A stretch of DNA of 64,000 bases from Rhynchosporium graminicola (taxonomy: Eukaryota > Ascomycota > Leotiomycetes > Helotiales > Ploettnerulaceae), in contig FJUW01000009.1 in assembly GCA_900074885.1 (NCBI GenBank), positions 1-64,000 on the forward strand, given 5' to 3'. Each line of letters opens with the position of its first letter. The stretch's first letter is position 1. The translations under genes and the position numbers were made by a program. Shown piece after piece: positions 34,801 through 44,612 of the stretch. The notes beneath the pieces were generated by a model. It saw nothing but the letters and a program-made list of their open reading frames with translations, had not been told where the DNA came from and made no database searches.

Positions 34801-37800
34801 AGCCTGGACTTCCACTCTTGGGAATTTCGAGACCAAGCTACAGACTGTCCTGCCAGCTTTTGGCAGTCCAAGAAGCTCGCCCATCCTAGGTGGGTCGAGA
34901 TCGAAGTAGCTTGCCCATGGAACATCAATTCGCTCGGCCTTTTGTATGATATCTCTTGAGCAACTGGGGAATTGACGCAAAGGTGTCATAGTGGGCCACA
35001 TTCGCTTTTCAACCATCTTGCAGAGCTCCAGAGCTGTCTTGGAGACAGCGGACCAGCCTTTCTTGAGAGTAATTTCGAAGATAGCTCTAAGTATACGTCC
35101 AGCTGATTGAGTGACGTAGACTAGGTCTGCCATTAAAGCCAAGCCTTCAAGCTTGAGACGTGATATGTAAGCTTGGAGCAGCACATTGATCTTTGCGTGA
35201 GGCTCTTCAATGCTCTCCTTGACAGGGATCGGGACACGACCTAAGAGCTTTGCTAACTCTAGCTTCTCATCCTGGCGAACTGGAATGAATTTGAATTCGT
35301 CGCTCAGAGCGAATACCCGGAATAACTCGATTGATGACATGGATTGCTGAATGTGATGGTTGTAAGTCAGCATCGAGCTATGGGTAATGTAGTAATGAGA
35401 GGCAATGCGGCCAAGCTCAGTATGCTGTAGTTTGCCCGTTTTCTTATCGTACTTCACGAGATTAGATTTCTCCAACACAGCGGCGGCCGAGTGGATGAGG
35501 TCAACACGTTTCTGTTCGAGTGCGTTGTCTTCTTCGTAATCGGCGCCAACACTGTAGAGGCCAGGAGATCGTAGCATGCGGACGAAAAGATAGGTGTATC
35601 CGAGCCATTCTACGCCTTCATCCCGGCTACGTACATTACCAAGGACAATTTCGGCATTCAGGTTATCTGCCAGCTTGCTAACGAACTGACTCTCGATAGG
35701 TAGCTGCTGGTTTAGAAGAGAGAGATAATATTGCATTTCAGTCTGGGTGGTAATGATGATTCCCTCTCCATAGGTGTCAAATTGAGGTCGTCCAGCTCTA
35801 CCAAGCATTTGAAGGACGTCCTGGGGACTTAATTCGACCCAGCTTCCTTTCTCAGGAGAGTAGACCTGAGTGCCTTTGATGATGACAGTATGGGCCGGCA
35901 AGTTGACACCCCAGGCGAGTGTAGCTGTACAGACAAGGACTTGGATATTACCGGAGTGGAAGAGATCTTCCACAGATGTACGATCCGGTCTGCTCATTCC
36001 AGCATGATGGATACCAAACCCATATGGAAGGAGATCCTTCAGCTCTCTGTCATTGACAGCTTCTGCTTCGGTGTTGAGTATTTCTCTGCTCGTAGAATCA
36101 CTCCGTAGGATTTGACTAATTGTCTCCATTTCCAGTGCCTTGTCTCGAATGTATCGTGCAGTTTTTGACGTTTCTTTCCGGGAATGTACGAAAATGATCA
36201 TTTGGTTGCGTTTAGTACCCACGTGCTCAAGAACTTTGGTATAAGTGATGTCATTCATGGTCTTCAACTGCTTGATGGCTTTCTTTTCCGTGATACCGAT
36301 GAATTCTTGACGCAAAGGGCAAGGGCGGTAGGATCCATCAAAGTGGAACATGCCTTTGAGAGGATCTACGCGAAGAAAACTAGCCACATCACGATAGTTG
36401 GGTAGAGTAGCTGAGAGCCCTACCAAACGAACAGGGTCACCGGTTTGCTCCATTTTGCGAATCGTTCGGCTGACAATGCTTTCGAGCACAGGTCCTCGAT
36501 CGTCGTGCAAGAGATGGATCTCATCGATAATGATAAGTCTGACTAAGTTTGTATAACTCAGATCTGTCGCCTTTCTTGTGATAACATCCCATTTTTCAGG
36601 AGTTGTCACGATGATCTGAGTATCAGCAATCTGCTGCTTCGTGAGCTGGCGATCGCCGGTCAATTCCGACACAGTGATGCCATACTCCTTTAGGCGGCCA
36701 CCAAAGTTGCCGACTTGCTCTTGTACGAGAGCCTTGAGGGGTGCAATGTAAACAATTTTGAAAGCATCCAAGTTGATTTCTCCAGTTTCAGGGTTCCTGT
36801 TCTTCCCAATTTCTCGGAGAATTGTCAACATGCCAACGTTGGTCTTTCCACTACCAGTGGGAGCACAGATGAGCATATTTCCATCGTCATTAAATGCCTG
36901 CGGAAAACAACTCGACTGGATTTTGTTGAGTTTTGCAGTCGAGCCGAAAGGGACGCGGGCCCACTCCGGCATCTCGGTGACTGGAATGTCTCGATCACTT
37001 GGATCGTTGCGTTTCTTCGGAGCAGGTACATGAATCTCCTCGTAACCTTTGAAAGTGCGCTTAGTTGAACCTTCCGGAAGCTTGACTTTTGGGTTCGTCA
37101 TGAGGTGATTTCCTTGATCGAAAATAAGATTTTCGAGGTTGATCAACTTTCGAGGTTGAAGATTCCCAACCAGACCACCGTCGCCCTTCTGGTCAGGCTT
37201 TTCAGACCCGTTTATGAAGGATTGAGGAACATCGATGTCCATTTTGATTTCCAAATTACGTTTCTTGGAGTCTCCAGGCTGTGTAACACCTCGAAGTTCG
37301 TCTAAGATCCATTTGAAACCTTCAGAGGCTATTTCCCGCTCAATGACACCTCTAGCTTCTGCGTCCTCCGCACGAGCTAGTTTTGTGAGCCAGACAACCT
37401 TGTCCCGATTGGCAATAAGCTTGTGAACTAGGTCGTGGTTCTCCCAGTCAAACAGCTCCGCGAGGTCATTTTCAATCTCTCGCAATTGCTTCTCTTCTCC
37501 GCCTTCATCATCAGGAGAGCCTGATAGTATTGTTAAAGCGTCCTGAGTTTTACCTTGTTGAATGTGAGCATCGGAGTATATGGCACCTATTTGACGCTGG
37601 AGCCAGTATGCGTCAATCTCACGAGCTGGAATGAAGCTCTTGTCCTTGTCTTTGCTGCTGGAGTCATTGCCTGCTGCTGAATCGATTATAATTTCCTCCT
37701 CTTCTGAGAGTTCCCGGCTTTCCTCATTTTTGTCCTGGGCAGCACCACTGGCCATTGCAGTTTCTTCTTCACCTGGTCTATCTTCTCCATCTCCGTCGCT

Positions 37801-38565
37801 TTCATCTTCCGAAGATTCATCGCGTATTTCGTTCACCATCTCTTGGCCGTCTTCATCCTCTGAATTGTCGTCAAAGACGACTGCGACACCCTGGCGATCA
37901 TCTATCTCAGCACCATCTTCAGCACCTGCATCCCCATCTCCCATAACCTCATCCTCGTCTTGCGTTTCGTAGTCTGTGATTTTCTTTCCTAGGTTCACAA
38001 GCTCATTAAATTGTTTTGGGGTAAGAGTGGCACCTAGAAGATCGTCGATTTCTTTCTTTCTGTCGAAGTCCTTCATATCATCGTCCTTTAGGTATTCCAG
38101 TACAGCATCTGCTGCACTCCGCACAATCTCGTGTGATACATCTCCCAGGTTATTTGCGACAGTGGTGAGAATCAAATCGTAGGTCGCTCGAGTTGCTGAT
38201 GTTCGGGGGCGATAGACAATGCCTTCTACCAAGGCGTCTGCCGCAGAAAGAATTCCAGTTCCACGAAGCTGGGCAGGCTCGCCGCGCTTTCGTTTCCGCT
38301 GTTCCCGCTCTAAGACGTCTTGACCTTCTTGCAGACCTCCTCTTTCGACATCTGGTAACCCCGAAGCCTTCTTCTTTTGCTTTGGCGCATCCTCTCTGGC
38401 ATTTCGAGAGCCCATGTCCCGAATACTCAAGCGTCCAGCCAACGATTCTGGGTCCCCAGTGACTTCGTCACTACGGCGCGTAACAAATCGACGGTCCGCC
38501 TGGAGGACCAGGTTGGACATCGCCGAATACTTGTATTGCGACACATCGCGTTGTTGGTCTGTCAT
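31840..38565 (-). CDS. BRR2: Brr2, U5 snRNP Ski2-like RNA helicase
   Basis: Two exons on minus, 38565-32423 and 32368-31840, joined in phase, give 2223 residues. The 54-base intron near the 3' end (GTATGT...ATAG) rejoins ANASG and VKDIFEFMEAMDP. The N-terminus has the family leader SQYKYSAMSNLVLQADRR followed by long acidic stretches. Cassette 1 has APTGSGKT (about 568-575), DEIH (about 681), SATLPN and GRAGRPQFD. Cassette 2 has APTGSGKT (about 1419-1426), DELH (about 1524), MSVSLSNA and the altered GKASRP. Each cassette ends in a Sec63-type region. The tail is very acidic. Brr2 unwinds U4/U6 to activate the spliceosome. In known Brr2 only the first cassette is an active helicase and the second is regulatory, and the altered motifs here agree. 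Divergent from the coiled-coil gene. Very secure. Confidence 0.97.
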
Positions 38566-39320
38566 GATGGCGAAGGTACTAAGTGATATCGAGGATTTAT
38601 ACGAGTTTGGATATCAACGATGCCTTCTGCGCAGAAGCAAATGTGAGAAGTGACCGTAACGACATCAACCATGAGAGATGCCCCAAGTACTCATGACAAG
38701 ATAGCTGGTGGTGAAAATGAACATGCCCCTCCACGACTTGGGTTGTCTACAAACAAGTCTAGAATCCGAATGCTGAAATTGATTTAAACTTTTGGTGAGG
38801 GGCGCTAGCCTTTGAGGCTAGGCAAATTCATCTCAGGCGACAAGAGCATTAACAGGTACAATTCAATATTGCAACTTGATTTAAAGTCACAAACTCACCT
38901 CAGCATGCTGCCTACACAAAAATTTGGAGTCGTGTAACAGTTCGATGACTTTATAATTCTAACAAATGTTAACATTAGCTTTACTACGAGATTCAAAGTA
39001 GTGGCTTCCCCGGAGACTAAGTTGGCCTAGTCTCGTTTTTAGCGTCCGTTAAGGCATCTTACTTTGAGCCACAACTCCCTCCGAGGCGAGTCTATCATGA
39101 TAATGGCGAGAGCTGAACGTTTTTTTTTGTCCGAATTGACGGAACGGATGACGGAACGGAAGAGTGAATCTGCCCTAGGCCTTTCGGTGAAGCCAATTAC
39201 GGTATAGTCCTGGTCCTTCGCAATCCATTGCCATCAATTGAGTGAGGTAACGCCTCAAGTCGGGACCGCAGAGTAAACACACTTGAAAGCTGCCAGCGCG
39301 TCGTCTCGTCGACCTTCAAC
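38566..39320. other. Divergent intergenic region BRR2 / coiled-coil gene, with an inverted-repeat element
   Basis: 755 bases between divergent starts. Most of its middle is taken by a candidate short inverted-repeat element at 38805-39035. A T run at 39120-39128 precedes GACGGAACGGATGACGGAACGG, a short tandem pair. Confidence 0.55.
38805..39035. mobile_element. Candidate miniature inverted-repeat element
   Basis: The left end at 38814-38840 (GAGGCTAGGC...TCTCAGGCGA) is mirrored, imperfectly, by 39007-39035 on the other strand (reading GAGACTAGGCC...GTCTCCGGGGAAG). The 38805-38821 stretch is a 7-base-pair stem with a 3-base loop (CTAGCCT TTG AGGCTAG). About 230 bases in total and no coding capacity. 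Related single ends occur at 13373 and 43343. I see no clear target-site duplication. Confidence 0.45.
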
Positions 39321-40832
39321 ATGGAGCAGCAACATTCATTTTTGGAAATCATCCAAAAAGCACAGCGCTCGCTCGATCCTTACATCAAGCAGAGGCAGGA
39401 AGCTGCGCAGATCCGTCGAATATTAGCATCACATCTCAGCTCTCATGTGCATCAAAACAGAGGCATCTCTCTGCCACGTCCACTGTCTCTTGTGGGGACA
39501 GGCTGTGAAGTCGATGGAACTTCTCATGGTGTACGTGGGCTTCAAAAAGAGTATCTCAGATGTGTACGAGCAAATGTCAAAGCAAAGGCAGAATATGACG
39601 AGATCAGTAGACAACATCAAAGGAGGCTCGAGGATGGTGGTAGGGAGTTAAAGGGATCTTCTTCTATCGATGGCGTGGCCTCATCCTTGAAATGCTTCAT
39701 CGATCTAGTCAGTCAGCGACAGATGCACGAACGATTACGAATCATTCAAGATTATGTGGATGTTCTCGCCCAGAAGCCTGCTGCCACCCTCGATCATCTG
39801 GATCCGCAGATGGTGCTGAAGGACGTCGAAGCATTGCCCAAAATGCCATCCGAAGTCTTGAACGGCTCCGGTCCCATCAAAGACCCAGCTGCAGTTGACT
39901 TGAAAGAGCTTGTTGATCAGCTTGAGAAGTCCGTACTTCGGGCGAAGATGCTTCTCCAAAGAGAACAGAACTTGCTTGCCAAGATCAAGACCGAAGACAC
40001 CACGATCACTCGTGACCATGGGACTCGATTATCAGCAGTTGGAACGACCCGATCGACGTTAATCAATTGGATTGAATCGGAACTTTCGAGGGCTGGTGAA
40101 GGTAACCCTGAATCGTGTTCTCTGAATACCTCAAGTCCCGATAAGAGAGGAAAGCACTTCATCGCCTCTGAGCTCCTTTTAATTCAGAGACAGTATAAAC
40201 GGTACACAAAAGCACGCGAGTCTCTGGTTACTGCTGCAACAGACCTGTCGGTCTTACCAGACGCGCCAGTGGCCGAAATCCAAAGCTCTATGGAAAGCAG
40301 TGAACTATATTGCATCTGCAGCGGCATGGAGATTACTCATCCATACCTTGAGGAGATGATTTCCATATCAAACGAACAGAAAGCAGTGATTCAACAAAAG
40401 TCTCATCTCACTATAAGCCTGTCAAAGCAGCTGAAAGAGGCCAACCAGGGGCTCGATCGTCTTGCCGATGAGAGTCATCTGCTGCCAACATATCCCATGT
40501 CAGCAGTGAGGACACAGCGCAACGGGCCAGAGGGGCCTGTGTCTTTTGGCGATGAGATTTCGAACCATCAAGAGCCAGACTCCTCGAGTCGTGCTCGAGC
40601 ATGGATGTATGCAGCTCAGTCCTCTAGCTATGCAACAGGCGCTATAGTGTCTGACAAGCTTGATGAGGGCCGCACGACACTTAATGACGCTCAGCGGGTG
40701 TTGCTAGAGCTACAGGATCTTCTGGGTCTTGAAATTAGAAGTGGTGATAGAAGCGGTACGCAACAATCCAGAGATATATGGGCAGTCTTGCATGGAAATC
40801 TGGGTGTAATAAAAGCAGATGGGATGGATTAG
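39321..40832 (+). CDS. Coiled-coil protein of unknown function
   Basis: This is a 503-residue single exon starting with an ATG at 39321 (MEQQHSFLEIIQKAQRSLD). It is almost wholly helical by composition, with likely coiled coils at about residues 75-110 (LQKEYLRCVRANVKAKAEYDE), 195-225 (DLKELVDQLEKSVLRAKMLLQREQ), 280-300 (ELLLIQRQYKRYTKARESL) and 360-395. There is no membrane span, signal peptide or enzyme motif. I do not recognise the family. The shape would suit a structural or scaffolding subunit such as those of spindle or tethering complexes, but that is only a guess. It is divergent from BRR2 and upstream of PheRS alpha on the same strand. Confidence 0.8.
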   Translation: MEQQHSFLEIIQKAQRSLDPYIKQRQEAAQIRRILASHLSSHVHQNRGISLPRPLSLVGTGCEVDGTSHGVRGLQKEYLRCVRANVKAKAEYDEISRQHQRRLEDGGRELKGSSSIDGVASSLKCFIDLVSQRQMHERLRIIQDYVDVLAQKPAATLDHLDPQMVLKDVEALPKMPSEVLNGSGPIKDPAAVDLKELVDQLEKSVLRAKMLLQREQNLLAKIKTEDTTITRDHGTRLSAVGTTRSTLINWIESELSRAGEGNPESCSLNTSSPDKRGKHFIASELLLIQRQYKRYTKARESLVTAATDLSVLPDAPVAEIQSSMESSELYCICSGMEITHPYLEEMISISNEQKAVIQQKSHLTISLSKQLKEANQGLDRLADESHLLPTYPMSAVRTQRNGPEGPVSFGDEISNHQEPDSSSRARAWMYAAQSSSYATGAIVSDKLDEGRTTLNDAQRVLLELQDLLGLEIRSGDRSGTQQSRDIWAVLHGNLGVIKADGMD

Positions 40833-41188
40833 GTAGTGCAAACTTTCAATTGTATATGATGTAAATGGACTTTGCTTGCTATGTAGCGTAAAAATGTTAC
40901 TTGAGCTTCACTCATGATTCGAGAGAGACGTGGGGCATATTTACTCAGGTCTAAATATAAGAACTTGACCCTTAAACCTCTACGAGCCCAGGTCTGATGT
41001 TGATTTTGAAACTTGCGGGCGGTGAAGCGGCCGTAACAGGCGAGCTTATACAGTAGGTATCTACCTAGGCAGAGCTAGGTTGCTCCTCTAGGAAATTATT
41101 TGGAAGTCCGACCGTCCTGAATCACTCCACAAAAATCACCATCACGACCCCGCGCTGCTTTCATAAAAGTGCGCACGACTCCCACACC
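40833..41188. promoter_or_regulatory. Promoter region of PheRS alpha with TAGGT/ACCTA motifs
   Basis: At 41051-41080, about 110-140 bases before the ATG, is a cluster reading AGTAGGTATCTACCTAGG followed by AGCTAGGT. It is of the same type as the motifs upstream of the G-patch gene and of the membrane hydrolase-fold gene. Confidence 0.5.
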
Positions 41189-42875
41189 ATGGCGAGCGGA
41201 CAGAATATCCAACAGGGCGACCTGCCTTCCGAAGTTCTTCAAGCTCTCTCCAGAGATGAACCCCTCCTATCATCGGAGGCCTTCCCTGCGCAGAAATCGG
41301 CAGATGTCAAGAGCGCATTAGACAGGCTGGCGTCACGATCTATGGTTACGTACGAGACAATCGACAGAGAAGAAGCTGTCCTCGAGCCCGAGGCCGTGGA
41401 AATTGAGGCCAATGGAAGTCACGAAGCGCGAGTTTTTGAGGCCCTACGAGAGGCAGTCGCAGGACTCACAGTTTCAGAACTTGAGGCTGTTGTTGGGGAC
41501 AGAAATGTTGTCAAGGTTGGGCAGGGCAAGGCCTTCAAGTCGAAATGGATTTCCAAAGGCGAGGGAGAACGTCTGGTCGCATCGGTAGGATGAATATCTC
41601 CTCTGGGCTGCCAAGTCTAATCGATATAGACCGACTCCATACAAGATGTAACCCGTGAGCAGCTACATGTCATTCAAGAGACACGCACACACCCCGATCC
41701 CAAGGTTATCACGGACTTGAAGAAGAGGAAGTTAGTCAAGATGCAAAAGGTCATCGCATACAAGATTCACAAGGGACCAAAGTTCGCGCTGGAAATTGTC
41801 AAGGAGGAAACAGATCTTACAGCTGATATGCTCGCCTCGTAAGTTTCTTGATTCTCTACACGACTGCAAATCTAATAAATCCAGGGGCGCGTGGAAAACT
41901 GCCATTTTCAAGCCGTACAATTTCAAGTCTCTAGGAGCAGATCAAAATGCGGGTGCGCTTCACCCCTTGAACAAAGTTAGACATGAATTCCGTCAGATCT
42001 TCTTTGAGATGGGATTTGAAGAGATGCCAACGAATCGCTACGTGGAAACCGGTTTCTGGAATTTTGACGCTCTCTTTGTTCCGCAGCAACATCCGGCCCG
42101 TGATCTTCAGGATACCTTTTACATCTCGGATCCAAAGGTCGCGGACAAACCCCATGCAGAGAACGAAGAAGACAAGGGTGACTACGAGGTATACTGGAAG
42201 AACGTTCAGGAAGTCCACCAGGAAGGAAAGTACGGATCGATTGGCTACAGATATCCATGGGCCGAAGATGAGTCTCTCCGATTGGTTCTCAGAACTCACA
42301 CAACAGCCATCTCAACTGCAATGCTTCACAAATTAGCTTCGCAAAAGGGACCTGATGGGCGGCCACCTCCAGCTCGGTATTTCTCCATTGATCGCGTTTT
42401 CCGTAACGAGACCGTTGATGCCACTCATCTTGCTGAATTTCACCAAGTCGAAGGTGTCATCGCTGATTACGGCCTGTCTCTTGGTGGGCTTATGGAATTC
42501 ATGGAGATCTTTTTCAATAAGATGGGTATTGAAGATCTTCGATTCAAACCAGCCTACAATCCTTACACCGAGCCAAGTATGGAGATCTTCAGCTTCCACA
42601 AGGGACTGAACAAGCTTGTCGAAATCGGAAACAGTGGTATGTTCAGGCCAGAAATGTTAGAGGCCATGGGTCTACCAAAGGATATGCGTGTTTTCGGATG
42701 GGGACTTTCTCTTGAAAGACCTACGATGATCAAATACAAGGTATGCTTTCTCCCCGAGTTGAGTTGTTTAATCATTAACATTTGACAGGTGAATAATATT
42801 CGAGAATTACTTGGACACAAAGTCGATTTGTCTTTCATTGAGCGAAATCCTGCCGTTAGATTAGAGAAGACATAG
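41189..42875 (+). CDS. FRS2: Cytosolic phenylalanyl-tRNA synthetase alpha subunit
   Basis: Four exons, 41189-41584, 41630-41838, 41885-42740 and 42789-42875, encode 515 residues with matching phases. The N-terminal third is the winged-helix, tRNA-binding extension of the eukaryotic/archaeal alpha chain. The class II catalytic core follows: [20 protein letters not shown] (motif 1 area), [22 protein letters not shown] (motif 2, about 371-392), the [30 protein letters not shown] region that binds the substrate, and [14 protein letters not shown] (motif 3, about 472-485), ending [15 protein letters not shown] as [11 protein letters not shown]. It pairs with a beta subunit encoded elsewhere to charge tRNA-Phe. 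Introns are 45-48 bases. Very secure. The gene symbol follows yeast usage. Confidence 0.95.
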
Positions 42876-43342
42876 AGTGTGATCTACAAAAAATACAAAG
42901 CGCTGCTGAATTCAAGACCCAACATCCAAGTTCCTGCTTCCTTCTGAGCATGCACCTATAACCTTATTGCATGACTTGACTACGATAGTGCTCGACTGTG
43001 TGATTCCTTACAAGATTCCCACAGAGTCCGGTGCTGATTGGGGTTCCGGCACAAATCCTTGAAAGTGGACATAGCATTCACTCCAGAAGACAATCAACAC
43101 TTTCAAGGGTTTTTTTTTCTTTTTTTTTACATTCATAGGACTGGATATTAATATGCGGACAAGATCACCGAGTGTAACTGCTAGTTCTCAGCTGTTTAGC
43201 TTACTCCTCGTAGGTATTATTGAAGCTCCAAATCGAGCAACATTGGACAAGCATGCAAATGACTGAAATTGCACGCTCTCTTTCCTATTTTCCCTAGATA
43301 ACTATTTGGCCAGGGTTCCATCAACTCCTCGCCTCATGCAAC

Positions 43343-43372
43343 GAGGCTGGGCAAAATCGTCTCCGGCGAAGC
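43343..43372 (+). repeat. Dispersed 30-base repeat, copy 3
   Basis: Starts GAGGCTGGGC and ends GGCGAAGC. A nearby GCCTC...GAGGC pair could form a small stem at 43331-43347. No matching inverted partner is evident within 300 bases. Confidence 0.5.
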
Positions 43373-44360
43373 GATGATCTGCTTAACTACGAAGACAAAA
43401 GTGTAAAATTGTTATGTGACTTTGACGCATGACTTAAGGACATATACTATTATTCAGAGTCAAAGTTGCGAAGATATCACAGGATATTCTACAGGTAATA
43501 CTTCTAAAGTCATATGAATATTTGATAACTTTATCTCAGTTCAGGCGCTAACTGGTGTCGAGATGAATCTGCCATGCCTCATCGAATTGTAGCATTCATA
43601 TGGAGCCATAGTGATTGGTCTAGAAATATCCTGCATCATCTGTAGCTATGCAGTATGCAAATGCAGGCAGCAAAATTAATCTGGTCCGTAGAAGACTCTT
43701 CCTTCAACTGTCTCCAAGCACTCTACTCGAGTACTAGGTAGCGTTCATTACATCCGCTGCCATCCACCATCCGTTGGGCCTGTGGAAATACTCGTATTTG
43801 CAATTGAAGAGCCGCTCATCAGATTCCAAACCCCCTTGTCAGAACTACTTCCAAACGGGTTCCTATTAGCTGAAAGTAGCTAGTTTTCATTCTCAAGGAT
43901 TGCAAATCTGCAAACAGAGGCGTGCTAGGTTCTTTGAAATCAGAAAAAAGGGAATGGCCGATCCTGGCGAAGCTACTATCACCTCAATCAAGCAACAGAA
44001 GAATTGAATCAGTTCCACGACTCTATGTGTATTCCAAGCAAAGGTATTATACGGTTTTGGAGACATTACTATTGCAAACAAGTGAAGTTCTAAAATGCTT
44101 TCGTGACTTTAATCCTCCTTTATCGAGAGTAATCCAGCTTTCCTCCAATCTGCCACTATTTTCTGGCAGATAGCCAGGTCAGGAGGAAAAGACAGGGATA
44201 TTGAACCCCCACGACGGCAGAAAATTTAATTATGCACCGCACCTAGCAAACCACATTTTGTCACTGTTCACTTGAATAAATACTTACATTCAACAACAAC
44301 AACAACAACAACAACGCTTTCCAATTGCAAAACATCCTCTCGACTTCTCCCTCATTGACA

Positions 44361-44399
44361 ATGCTGAGAGATTTCGAGCCATCGAAACTCCAAACTTAA
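44361..44399 (+). promoter_or_regulatory. Candidate uORF in the CPA2 leader
   Basis: ATG at 44361 opens a 12-residue frame (MLRDFEPSKLQT) closed by TAA, about 210 bases before the CPA2 start codon. No other ATG lies between its stop and the main start. It does not look like the arginine attenuator peptide known from the small subunit gene. Whether it is in the mRNA is unknown. Confidence 0.4.
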
Positions 44400-44612
44400 C
44401 GTTATCAGTGTTCTCTTGACTAATTCCGTTATCGCAACTGCAATCAGACCGCCTGAAATCATTTACGAGATCCCGGCACGCATTTCAACAAGGACCCAAT
44501 TTCTCAACCCTCACAGCTCTGAGACACTTCTTGTTGGGTATTCGAACACTGTCATAGAGGCCGAAGCTTAGTAGGAGTTTTTCGTCCTCAACTGAAGCCT
44601 CCGCGCTGCACA

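Larger units (their letters stand above)
42876..44612. other. 1.7-kb intergenic region upstream of CPA2
   Basis: No gene is supported. It contains a T-rich run at 43110-43129, the third copy of the 30-base dispersed repeat at 43343-43372, a CAA repeat at about 44290-44315 and a 12-codon upstream frame at 44361-44399. The last two probably lie in the CPA2 leader. Confidence 0.55.
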
